In this document: positions 1 to 6,220 of the stretch, one piece after another | How the letters are laid out: every line of letters begins with the position of its first letter | Numbering within the stretch: the stretch's first letter is position 1 | Source of the DNA: JARRQB01 sp965368585 | Lineage (GTDB): Bacteria > Pseudomonadota > Gammaproteobacteria > Chromatiales > Chromatiaceae | Direction: 5' to 3' | Assembly: GCA_965368585.1 (NCBI GenBank) | Contig: CBDUNM010000155.1 | Location: 1-11,655 of the forward strand | Length of the DNA stretch: 11,655 nt | The notes under the pieces: generated by a model | What the model was told of the DNA's origin: nothing | The model's database searches: none | Seen by the model: only the letters and a program-made list of their open reading frames with translations | Program-made: the position numbers and the translations under genes

Positions 1-575
1 AGGTGCAGGTGGGCGTCGAGCCGGAAGGGATGGCCGTGAGTCCGGATGGCAAGTGGCTGGTCAATACCTCGGAAACGACCAACATGGCGCACTTCATCGA
101 TCTGGAGACCCGCGAGGTGGTCGCCAATGTCCTGGTGGATCAACGACCGCGGGTGGCGCAATTCACCCCGGACGGCAAACAGGTGTGGGTCTCGTCGGAG
201 ATCGGCGGCACGGTCAGCGTGATTGATACAGCGACCAAGCAGATCATCGGCAAAATCAAGTTTGAGGTCCCAGGCTTGCGCGCGGAGTCGATTCAACCGG
301 TCGGTATCAAGATCGATGCCAAGGGCGAACGCGCATACGTCGCTTTGGGTCCTGCGGCCCGAATCGCGGTCATCGACATGGACAGTTTGGCGGTGGAAAA
401 ATACCTGCTGGTGGGACAGCGGGTCTGGAACATGGATTTTTCGCCCGATGAAACGCGAATGTTCTCCACCAACGGGGTAAGTAACGACATGTCGGTCGTG
501 GACCTGACCAAGCTGCGGGTCAGAAAGACGGTTCCGGTGGGGCGCCTGCCGTGGGGGGTGGTGGTCGCGCCCTGA
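1..575 (+). CDS. YVTN beta-propeller protein of PQQ-dependent catabolism clusters (C-terminal part)
   Basis: This is the C-terminal 190 or so residues of a secreted beta-propeller protein; the start and any signal peptide lie upstream of the window. Several blade repeats of about 40 residues are visible, each with a 'P.G...SPDGK' turn followed by 'V.VID..T..V' strands, for example SPDGKWLVNT, TPDGKQVWVSS followed by VSVIDTATK, and SPDETRMFSTNG followed by MSVVDLTK. It ends GRLPWGVVVAP, typical of the last blade. Proteins of this type accompany PQQ-dependent alcohol dehydrogenase systems and are thought to act in the periplasm, although their exact role is not settled. The stop codon overlaps the start of the ABC ATPase gene by one base (TGATG), which suggests translational coupling. 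The assignment to the PQQ-associated subgroup rests mainly on the following ABC pair. Confidence 0.87.
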   Translation, partial: VQVGVEPEGMAVSPDGKWLVNTSETTNMAHFIDLETREVVANVLVDQRPRVAQFTPDGKQVWVSSEIGGTVSVIDTATKQIIGKIKFEVPGLRAESIQPVGIKIDAKGERAYVALGPAARIAVIDMDSLAVEKYLLVGQRVWNMDFSPDETRMFSTNGVSNDMSVVDLTKLRVRKTVPVGRLPWGVVVAP

Positions 576-1324
576 TGGTCGATAGCGCTAAGCCCTATGC
601 GTTGGAGGTGAAGGGTGTCGGTTTTTCCTACCCGGCCCGACGCGTCTTGGACAATGTCTCGTTCGACGTACCGGCCGGGACGTTTTGCGTCCTGCTCGGA
701 ATCAACGGGGCGGGGAAAACGACCCTGTTCTCGCTGATCACCCGATTGTTTCTCTGCCGTGAAGGCGACATCCGGATCCTGGGCCACGACCTGCAGCATC
801 AGGCGCGCAGGGCGCTCGCAGGGCTGGGTGTGGTGTTTCAGCAACCGACCCTGGATCTGGATTTGAGCGTCAAGCAGAATCTGGAATACTTTTGTGCGCT
901 GCACGGTATGAACAGGACCCAGGCCGGCCCGCGGGTGGCAGCGGCGTTGGCACAGGTCGACCTAGTAGACCGTGCCGGGGACAAGGTGCGACAACTCAGC
1001 GGCGGTCAACGGCGTCGGCTGGAACTGGCGCGGTCCCTGCTGCACGAACCGTCGATGCTGCTGGCGGACGAGCCGACGGTCGGATTGGACATCCACAGCC
1101 GCCAGGCCATTCTGCAGCAGGTGCGGGCGAGTTGCGAGGAGCGCGGCGTTGGCGTCCTGTGGGCCACGCATCTGGTCGACGAAGTGGAACCCGGCGATCA
1201 CGTGATCGTGTTGCACCAAGGCGGAATCGTAACGCAGGGCAGCGCTCGGGCGATCGTCGAGGACACCGGCTCGCAGGACATCAAGCAGGCGTTCAATCGC
1301 CTGACGGCCGGGAGTCCGGCGTGA
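575..1324 (+). CDS. ABC transporter ATP-binding protein, PQQ-dependent alcohol dehydrogenase system type
   Basis: This is a 249-residue ABC ATPase with all the usual motifs: Walker A GINGAGKTT (residues 42-50), Q-loop VFQQ (about 87-90), signature LSGGQRRRLELA (141-152), Walker B MLLADEP with catalytic Glu166, D-loop TVGLD, and H-loop His199 in ATHLVDE. Its length and motif style fit the subunit that energises an ABC-2 exporter. The partner permease follows directly with a GTGA overlap. An in-frame upstream GTG at 551 would give a Gly-rich extension (GGGGRAL). I prefer ATG 575 because it overlaps the previous stop and starts just before the first beta strand of the domain. Proteins of this set recur next to PQQ alcohol dehydrogenase genes, but the exported substrate is not established. 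The whole family also resembles drug and Nod-factor exporters. Confidence 0.93.
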   Translation: MVDSAKPYALEVKGVGFSYPARRVLDNVSFDVPAGTFCVLLGINGAGKTTLFSLITRLFLCREGDIRILGHDLQHQARRALAGLGVVFQQPTLDLDLSVKQNLEYFCALHGMNRTQAGPRVAAALAQVDLVDRAGDKVRQLSGGQRRRLELARSLLHEPSMLLADEPTVGLDIHSRQAILQQVRASCEERGVGVLWATHLVDEVEPGDHVIVLHQGGIVTQGSARAIVEDTGSQDIKQAFNRLTAGSPA

Positions 1325-2115
1325 ATCCGGCGCAATACCTCAACTGTCTGATCGGCATACTGGTGCGTGAAGGCTTGCGCTTTCTGCATCAGCGCGAACG
1401 TTTTTTCGGTGCGCTGGTGCGTCCCCTGGTCTGGCTGTTTATTTTCGCGGCGGGATTCCGTTCGGTGCTGGGTGTGTCGATCATTCCGCCTTATGAAACC
1501 TACATTCTGTACGAGGAATACATCGTCCCCGGCCTGACCGCGATGATCCTCTTGTTCAGTGGCATGCAGGGCTCGCTGTCGATGGTCTATGATCGCGAAA
1601 TGGGGAGCATGCGCCTGCTGATGGTCAGCCCGTTTCCGCGCTGGTACCTGCTGGTCAGCAAACTGGTCGCCGGTACCCTGGTTTCGATCGTCCAGGTGTA
1701 CTTTTTTCTTGCCATCGCCTGGTTCTGGGAAGTACAGCCGCCCTCCCTGGGGTACCTGCTGGCGTTTCCCGCTTTGCTGCTTGCGGGCTTGATGCTGGGG
1801 GCCTTGGGTCTGTTGCTTTCGTCGCTGATCAAGCAGCTCGAGAATTTCGCCGGAGTCATGAATTTCGTCATTTTCCCCATGTTTTTCGCGTCCTCCGCGC
1901 TTTATCCCTTGTGGCGGATTCGAGATTCCAGCGTCGCCTTGTACGAGATCTGCCGCTTCAACCCGTTCACTGCCGCGGTCGAGTTGATTCGGTTCGCGCT
2001 CTATGGCCAGATCAACTGGTCGGCGCTGGGGTGGGTGTGCGCGGCATTGGCGGTCTTTCTTGCAGGTGCGTTGCACGGCTACGATCCGGCGCGCGGCATG
2101 CTGCAACGGCGTTGA
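1321..2115 (+). CDS. ABC-2 type permease, partner of the preceding ATPase
   Basis: This is a 264-residue integral inner-membrane protein with about six hydrophobic segments (near residues 35-50, 68-82, 108-135, 143-168, 178-196 and 235-252). The C-terminal third has the ABC-2 exporter pattern FASSALYPLW, then a short amphipathic stretch, NPFTAAVELIRFALYG, and a last helix. The loop DREMGSMRLLMVSPFPRW is a typical coupling region of this family. The start is GTG at 1321, inside the ATPase stop (GTGA overlap). The reading frame is open back to 892, but that upstream part is out-of-frame Arg/Gly-rich shadow of the ATPase gene. With the ATPase it forms an exporter of the type found in PQQ-dependent dehydrogenase clusters; what it transports is unknown. 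Confidence 0.92.
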   Translation: MNPAQYLNCLIGILVREGLRFLHQRERFFGALVRPLVWLFIFAAGFRSVLGVSIIPPYETYILYEEYIVPGLTAMILLFSGMQGSLSMVYDREMGSMRLLMVSPFPRWYLLVSKLVAGTLVSIVQVYFFLAIAWFWEVQPPSLGYLLAFPALLLAGLMLGALGLLLSSLIKQLENFAGVMNFVIFPMFFASSALYPLWRIRDSSVALYEICRFNPFTAAVELIRFALYGQINWSALGWVCAALAVFLAGALHGYDPARGMLQRR

Positions 2116-2143
2116 AAGTGAAGTGCGAGCGAGGTGGTGCAGC

Positions 2144-2776
2144 GTGAAGATACGGGCAACTGGGGCTAAGGTTTTTCTGGTTGCGCTATGGGCGCACGCC
2201 GTCATATCCCGTCCCATCCTGGCCGCGGATGAAGCAGCGGATTGGCCTTGCGAACAGGCGTATGTCGCCGAGGTCGCCGCGGCAGTGGTGTGGGATGGTC
2301 CCGCGATCGACGGCTTGGAGCAGGCGTGGCAAGTCGAGCCCGACGTCGCGACCTTGGTCAAACGATTGTCGGCGCGCCGTCTCGAGCAGAATCAGGCGGA
2401 GCGCCTGATCGAAGCCTTCGCCTTGGCGCAGCCGCCGGAGCGCAAGGATCGCATGCTCACACTGCTGTTTGCAGGCGTGCTCGACACGTTGAATCAGGAC
2501 CGTAAGACGCTGCTGTCGGGGATTCTGCGCTACTCGCGCGATCAGCAACGGCGCGCGGTGATACTCGATCGCAAGCTGTCGGAAATGGTTGAGCTGGAAC
2601 AGGACGAATCCGAGGCGGCGCGACAGTTGCTGGCCGAGCGCCGGCGGGTGATCGAACTCGAACAGCGCTCATTCGACGATCGTGAGCAATCCATTCCGTA
2701 TTTTTGCTCGCGCCCCAGAGTCGTAGAAGGTCGAATCGGGGAAATAGCGCGCGCCATTTCCGGCTATCTGGACTGA
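2144..2776 (+). CDS. Secreted 210-residue protein with a DWPC motif, function unknown, PQQ-cluster associated
   Basis: The start is GTG at 2144, preceded by a Shine-Dalgarno-like GAGGTGG at 2131-2137 and 28 bases after the permease stop, so it is probably the last gene of the operon. The N-terminus (basic MKIRATGAK, hydrophobic FLVALWAHAVI, then PILAADEA) looks like a signal peptide cut near residues 27-29. The mature protein starts with DWPCEQ, followed by a W..P.I.GL..AW repeat-poor helical body, the segment RMLTLLFAGVLDTLNQDRKTLL (about 103-124, quoted in part: LTLLFAGVLDTLN), and a charged, probably coiled-coil stretch (about 140-172). It has only two mature cysteines, Cys36 and Cys178 (YFCSRP), which could form a disulfide in the periplasm. 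I recall similar uncharacterised DWPC proteins in other proteobacteria beside PQQ or ABC genes, but know no function. It is not an enzyme family I recognise. Confidence 0.8.
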   Translation: MKIRATGAKVFLVALWAHAVISRPILAADEAADWPCEQAYVAEVAAAVVWDGPAIDGLEQAWQVEPDVATLVKRLSARRLEQNQAERLIEAFALAQPPERKDRMLTLLFAGVLDTLNQDRKTLLSGILRYSRDQQRRAVILDRKLSEMVELEQDESEAARQLLAERRRVIELEQRSFDDREQSIPYFCSRPRVVEGRIGEIARAISGYLD

Positions 2777-2848
2777 CGCTTGTTGCGGCGAGGTGACCGA
2801 CGAAGCCTGTCAGCCTGACTCGCCGGCTGAGCTACGGTAACCGGCACC

Positions 2849-3310
2849 TCAAGCGGAGCGCCTGATCAGTTCACCCGCCCGGTTGACCACCTCGACCTGA
2901 ATTGGAATGCCCTTGCGAAGGCTCTCACCTACTACGGAAAAGTTCTCGAACAGGTCCAGACAACGGTTCAAGTGGAGCGATGCCTCCAGTTCCGGCGCGA
3001 TTTCCAGCCGCACATCCAACCCGCCGATGCGCAATCGCTTATTCTCGTTGCGCACCAGTTTACAGGTCACGTCGGTCTTGAGGCTATGCGCGGGCGCCTC
3101 GGCCTTGGTCAAACAGTAGAGCAGACTGGCGCTGAGGCAATTGGCAGCGGCCGCTGCCAACATGCGCGAGGCATTGGGCCCCTTGAGCCTGCCCAGCGGC
3201 GGCGGTTCGTCCAGTACCAGGTCGTTGACCTCAGGAAAGTCGAACTTGACGTTGAATTGATAATCGTCCAGCTGTTCCAATTGCAGGGTAAAACGTCGTG
3301 CTTCGGCCAT
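2849..3310 (-). CDS. OsmC-family protein with Ser in place of the second conserved cysteine
   Basis: This is a 153-residue cytoplasmic protein of the OsmC/Ohr fold. Recognisable blocks are the central helix GPNASRMLAAAAANCLSASLLYCL (quoted in part: SRMLAAAAANCLS, with Cys58 at the peroxidatic-type position) and the C-terminal block RCLDLFENFSVVGESLRKGI (117-135). In members I know, the second block usually has FC (a second reactive Cys), but here residue 125 is Ser (codon TCC). The protein may therefore not perform the two-cysteine peroxide reduction of OsmC or Ohr, unless Cys117 or Cys66 substitutes. The start is ATG with a good GAGGAA Shine-Dalgarno (3317-3322, six bases away). The gene converges on the PQQ operon across only 72 bases. 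Many such OsmC homologues have no proven substrate. Confidence 0.88.
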   Translation of the reverse strand: MAEARRFTLQLEQLDDYQFNVKFDFPEVNDLVLDEPPPLGRLKGPNASRMLAAAAANCLSASLLYCLTKAEAPAHSLKTDVTCKLVRNENKRLRIGGLDVRLEIAPELEASLHLNRCLDLFENFSVVGESLRKGIPIQVEVVNRAGELIRRSA

Positions 3311-3608
3311 GATCTGTTCCTCGGCGTGAGTCCGGATTTAAATAACATTTGGCGTGCTTGACACGCTCCGTCAGGCTCATTAATTTTTCAATCTCGACAG
3401 GATAGCGCCAATGGTTCACGCTCCCGATCCAATGGACCCCACTCAAAATCGAAATATTTTCGTGAGGACCAAGCGTGGCAAGTTCGAGAAGCAAAGTATA
3501 CAAGGCATAAATGAGCATCGCAGAAGGCGTCACCACGCAGATCTCGCGTAGACAGGCGATTTTTAGAGGTGCCCCAATGTCAGTGTCGTCAGCTTAACCA
3601 ATATTGCG
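3311..3608. other. Intergenic region between divergent osmC-like and ptsI genes
   Basis: This 298-base region is less GC-rich than its neighbours and separates divergent genes, so it must hold both promoters. I see no convincing long gene in it. For the leftward gene, AT-rich sequence around 3337-3350 (TATTTAAAT on the minus strand) could be a -10 region, but no good -35 is visible. For the rightward gene, no strong sigma70 promoter stands out. Just before ptsI there is a very short reading frame with its own ribosome binding site, listed separately. Confidence 0.5.
3564..3597 (+). other. Possible six-codon leader ORF before ptsI
   Basis: AGAGGTG at 3564-3570 is a good Shine-Dalgarno, six bases before ATG 3577. 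That ATG opens a frame of only six codons (MSVSSA) and stops at TAA 3595-3597, 11 bases before the ptsI ATG. The ptsI ATG itself has no Shine-Dalgarno. Ribosomes ending the tiny frame could re-initiate at ptsI. It may equally be chance, since AGAGGTG and ATG are short motifs. Confidence 0.25.
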
Positions 3609-5354
3609 ATGAAGGTTGTCAGCGGGAAACCCATCTCCCCAGGGTATGCCCAGGGTCGCGCGGTCATTCTGGGCGGCGGTCATTCGGAGTTGCCGAAAAG
3701 CCACATTAGCGCGACTCAGATCGATACCGAAATCGCGCGGTTTCATGCGGCGCTCGATGCGAGTTACGGCGAGCTGGCGCAATTGCAGGCCCGCGTGCAA
3801 TCCGAGCTTGGCAGTGCTACGGCGGACATCTTTAACGCACATCTGCTGTTTCTTCGAGATCAACAGTTCATCGATGGGGTGGAAGCCGGGATCCGGGACG
3901 ACCGGCTCAGTCTGGAGTCCGCGATCAAGGCAAAGGTCGATGAGCTTGCACGACTCCTGGACGGGGCGGATAACGCCTATCTGCGCGAACGCGCGGCAGA
4001 TGTTCGCGATCTTGGTTATCGACTGCTGCGCCATCTCACGGCGTCCCCCGCCGAACCGCTCGCACAACTTCCGACCGGTTCGATCATGGTTGCACGAGAG
4101 CTGCTACCCTCCGACCTGCTGGCGTTCGACCGGGAAAATGTCGCCGGCATTATCACCGAGGTTGGCGGAGAAACCGGACACGCAGCGATTCTCGCACGCG
4201 CGCTCGGCGTGCCAGCGGTTACCGGGGTCAGCGATGCAACGCGAGTCATCAAACCGGACATGCCGCTGCTGATCGACGGGCAGACCGGTGAGGTGGTGCT
4301 TGAACCGGTATCGCAAAGGCTCAGCATTGCCGTGGGTAACAAGGCCAGTTACGATCGGATGACGAAAAACGCACGGGATGCCGAAACGCGCTCATGCGTT
4401 ACCCGCGACGGCGTGAAGGTCGAGTTGTTTGCCAACATCGGGCGCCCGTTCGAAGTGCACCAGGTATCACGGCACAACCTCGAGGGTGTCGGACTGTTTC
4501 GCACCGAATACCTGTTCCTGGACGAAGCGGATGCACCGTCATTGGAGCGCCAGCGCGAAATCTATGCTCAGGTAGCGGCGAACCTGCACGGCCGGCCACT
4601 GGTGATTCGCACGCTGGACCTGGGCGGGGACAAGTGGCCGGCCTTTCTGCAACCAAAGTTCGAAGCTAACCCGAATCTCGGCTTGCGGGGCCTGCGTTTT
4701 TCTCTGTTCGCATCGCAAGACCTGTTCCGCACCCAGATCCGCGCAGCGTTGCGCGCGGCGAACGGCAACGAGGTAAGCATCCTGCTGCCGATGGTTCTCG
4801 GCGGCGACGATTTGCGGGAAGCAGTCACTATAGTCCGCGAAATCGGCACCGAGGAAGGCGTTGCCAAATTGCCGCCGATCGGTACGCTCGTGGAAACGCC
4901 TTCTGCGGTATTCGCCATTGACGAGATTGTTGCGGCCTCGGATTTCATCAGTATCGGGACCAATGACCTGACCCAGTTCATTCTGGCGGTCGACCGCAAC
5001 GCCCTCGAACTCATCGACGACTACACCGTGTTACAGCCGTCGGTGCTGCGTGCCGTGCACCAGGTCGTTCAAGCCGCGCGAGCGGCCGGAAAACCTGTCA
5101 CGATTTGTGGAGAAGCGGCAGCTGACCCTCGCGTGGCCTGTCTGCTCGTCGGGCTGGGTGCACGTCGACTCAGCATGAGCCCGGTGAGTGCGGCGCGCGT
5201 GCGCTACGCGGTGCGTGCTTCGTACCATTCCGCGCTCGAAGAGCTTGCCCACGCAGCGTTGCGATGCGACTCTGCGCGGACCGTAAGCGAGCAGCTCAGC
5301 GATACGCTCCGAGGTACGCTACCGGGGCTGTATACCGGCGCTTTCCCGGAATAG
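3609..5354 (+). CDS. ptsI: Phosphoenolpyruvate-protein phosphotransferase (PTS enzyme I)
   Basis: This is a 581-residue cytoplasmic enzyme I, which takes phosphate from PEP onto a histidine and passes it to HPr. The length and layout match classic EI, with no GAF domain as in PtsP. There is an N-terminal HPr-binding helical region (about 30-145), a swivelling His domain with VGGETGHAAILARALGVPAV (His191 in the phospho-acceptor position), and the PEP-binding barrel (from about 260). In the barrel are FRTE (Arg298), IRTLDLGGDK (Arg334), GTLVETPSA (metal ligand Glu429), GTNDLTQF (Asp453) and TICGEAA (Cys500). All key catalytic residues are therefore present. The active-site loop reads TGH rather than the usual TSH of sugar-PTS EI. 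No HPr, HPr kinase or EII gene is in the window, so its partner lies elsewhere; a regulatory PTS is possible. ATG 3609 is the first start of the frame and agrees with the EI N-terminus (SPG block at 10-12), but it lacks a Shine-Dalgarno. Confidence 0.93.
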   Translation: MKVVSGKPISPGYAQGRAVILGGGHSELPKSHISATQIDTEIARFHAALDASYGELAQLQARVQSELGSATADIFNAHLLFLRDQQFIDGVEAGIRDDRLSLESAIKAKVDELARLLDGADNAYLRERAADVRDLGYRLLRHLTASPAEPLAQLPTGSIMVARELLPSDLLAFDRENVAGIITEVGGETGHAAILARALGVPAVTGVSDATRVIKPDMPLLIDGQTGEVVLEPVSQRLSIAVGNKASYDRMTKNARDAETRSCVTRDGVKVELFANIGRPFEVHQVSRHNLEGVGLFRTEYLFLDEADAPSLERQREIYAQVAANLHGRPLVIRTLDLGGDKWPAFLQPKFEANPNLGLRGLRFSLFASQDLFRTQIRAALRAANGNEVSILLPMVLGGDDLREAVTIVREIGTEEGVAKLPPIGTLVETPSAVFAIDEIVAASDFISIGTNDLTQFILAVDRNALELIDDYTVLQPSVLRAVHQVVQAARAAGKPVTICGEAAADPRVACLLVGLGARRLSMSPVSAARVRYAVRASYHSALEELAHAALRCDSARTVSEQLSDTLRGTLPGLYTGAFPE

Positions 5355-5556
5355 GACGTCGAGTTGCAACGAGATCAATGGCAGCCTGAAACCGACGTGG
5401 TGCCGCCGCAGCGACGCATTCACGCAGTCGTCCAAACCGCTCAAGGAAGATGCGCCGAGCAGAATCGGCCGATAGAGGCGATACCGGCGGCAAGCGCCGC
5501 ATGTTCGTGGCGGTGGTCGGGTTCGCTGGTCTGATAGCCGGTGCCGATGCGACGGG

Positions 5557-5784
5557 TCATTTGTCCAACTTCAAGTCGGGCAGGTCGGTCCGCGCGATGA
5601 CGTGTAGCACCACGCCTACGCCGGTGAAGAACACCACACTCGCCATCAGGCTGGCGACCCATGGTTCTTGAGTACCCGAATTAAGGTAGATCGCCGCCAC
5701 TACACAAACCAAGGCGGCCAGATAGCTGATCAATGCGACCACGAACAGGGCTTTCTGCAAGGGTCGGCGGCGTTTCGTGCTCAT
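5557..5784 (-). CDS. Small two-helix membrane protein, unknown function
   Basis: This is a 75-residue protein with a basic N-terminus (MSTKRRRPLQK), a first transmembrane helix at about 12-34, a short loop GTQEPW, a second helix at about 42-62, and a charged tail ending TDLPDLKLDK. By the positive-inside rule, both ends should face the cytoplasm. I do not recognise the family. It lies 55 bases after a 36-residue secreted-peptide ORF on the same strand. Both are downstream of a perfect FNR-type box, so it may be made under low oxygen or nitric oxide. The ribosome binding site is weak (ACGAGA about 8 bases before ATG). The rightward reading frame across it (5450-5671) has no helix pattern or start context that beats this one. 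Confidence 0.65.
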   Translation of the reverse strand: MSTKRRRPLQKALFVVALISYLAALVCVVAAIYLNSGTQEPWVASLMASVVFFTGVGVVLHVIARTDLPDLKLDK

Positions 5785-5839
5785 AGTCGCAGTCTCGTCA
5801 AATCCGCTCAGGTACGGTGTAAATGGAAAGTGGCTCAGG

Positions 5840-5950
5840 TCACCGCTGCATAACGGCTTCCAGTTTACCTTGGGCCATGGCGGCGGCGCTTAGGCCTGCA
5901 CCCAGTGCAGCGCCTAACATCAGCGACGTGATGATTTTTGTGGATTTCAT
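5840..5950 (-). CDS. 36-residue signal-peptide ORF, possibly a gene remnant or tiny secreted peptide
   Basis: This is a very short frame with an excellent start: AGGGGAGA (5961-5968) lies about ten bases before ATG 5950. The product is a textbook signal peptide (basic MKSTK, hydrophobic IITSLMLGAALGAGL, then AAAMA) followed by only ten residues, QGKLEAVMQR, before TGA. The likely signal peptidase site is after AMA. It follows a perfect FNR box and a -10-like TAATAC, so it is probably transcribed. The ten mature residues resemble the start of small c-type cytochromes (where a CXXCH would follow), but no CXXCH is encoded in any frame downstream. It may be a truncated cytochrome gene, a leader for the following 75-residue gene, or a true micro-peptide. 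Which of these it is cannot be settled from sequence alone. Confidence 0.5.
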   Translation of the reverse strand: MKSTKIITSLMLGAALGAGLSAAAMAQGKLEAVMQR

Positions 5951-5985
5951 GAGAGCGGTGTCTCCCCTAGTGTGAGTGCATCGCG

Positions 5986-6027
5986 GAGTATTACTCGCGA
6001 CGCAACAGCAACCTTGATTTTTATCAA
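5986..6027 (-). promoter_or_regulatory. FNR/ANR/DNR-type promoter for the leftward small genes
   Basis: TTGATTTTTATCAA at 6014-6027 is a perfect TTGAT-N4-ATCAA operator for the Crp/Fnr family. On the minus strand a -10-like TAATAC lies at 5993-5988. With the operator centred at 6020.5, a class II activated start (-41.5) would fall near 5979, about 29 bases before the 36-residue ORF. The geometry is therefore that of a standard FNR-activated promoter. The same symmetric box could also serve the rightward direction, where GATAAG at 6054-6059 is a weak -10 candidate leading to norD with a leader of about 160 bases. Whether oxygen-sensing FNR/ANR or NO-sensing DNR/NnrR binds cannot be told from the box. 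Confidence 0.75.
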
Positions 6028-6158
6028 GTATCTGCAGGCTGCCGATCCTTGAAGATAAGGCAGTGGGGGTGGGTGTCGGCCGAATCGCGCCTTAAGCCCC
6101 GAGGGCGCTCACGGTTGAGTTCGGTATTGACCCCGGCGGTGCGCCGGATTGCCGGCCG

Positions 6159-6200
6159 TTGACAGGTCGAAGAATTCCACGCTTGATTGATGTGAATCAA
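6159..6200 (+). promoter_or_regulatory. TTGACA -35 candidate and second FNR-type box just before norD
   Basis: TTGATGTGAATCAA at 6187-6200 is a perfect FNR-type operator, ending 20 bases before the norD start codon. A perfect -35 hexamer, TTGACA, lies at 6159-6164. Seventeen bases further is CTTGAT (6182-6187), a poor -10 overlapping the box. If that promoter is used, the regulator would sit over the start site, which usually means repression. If the box instead activates at -41.5, the start would fall inside norD near 6235. Neither reading is a standard activated promoter. Confidence 0.6.
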
Positions 6201-6220
6201 GGTCTTTGCTGGAGCAGACA

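Noticed and set aside
892..1320. N-terminal extension of the permease to a start at 892
   Set aside because: The extra 143 residues are Gly/Arg/Ala-rich and overlap the ATPase coding region. GTG 1321 overlaps the ATPase stop and gives a normal permease N-terminus.
1198..2361. Leftward reading frame of 387 codons opposite the ABC genes
   Set aside because: It is a shadow of the permease and ATPase, rich in Gln/Arg/His without domains.
2810..2845. Hairpins TCAGCC/GGCTGA and GCCGG/CCGGC as a terminator between convergent genes
   Set aside because: The stems are short, mutually exclusive and without a T-run on either strand, so they do not support a terminator call.
3231..3536. Leftward 101-codon frame upstream of the OsmC-like gene
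   Set aside because: Its C-terminal part overlaps the OsmC gene in another frame, it has no ribosome binding site, and its composition is not protein-like throughout.
5296..5502. Leftward 68-codon frame after ptsI
   Set aside because: It runs into the end of ptsI on the other strand and shows no motif or start signal.
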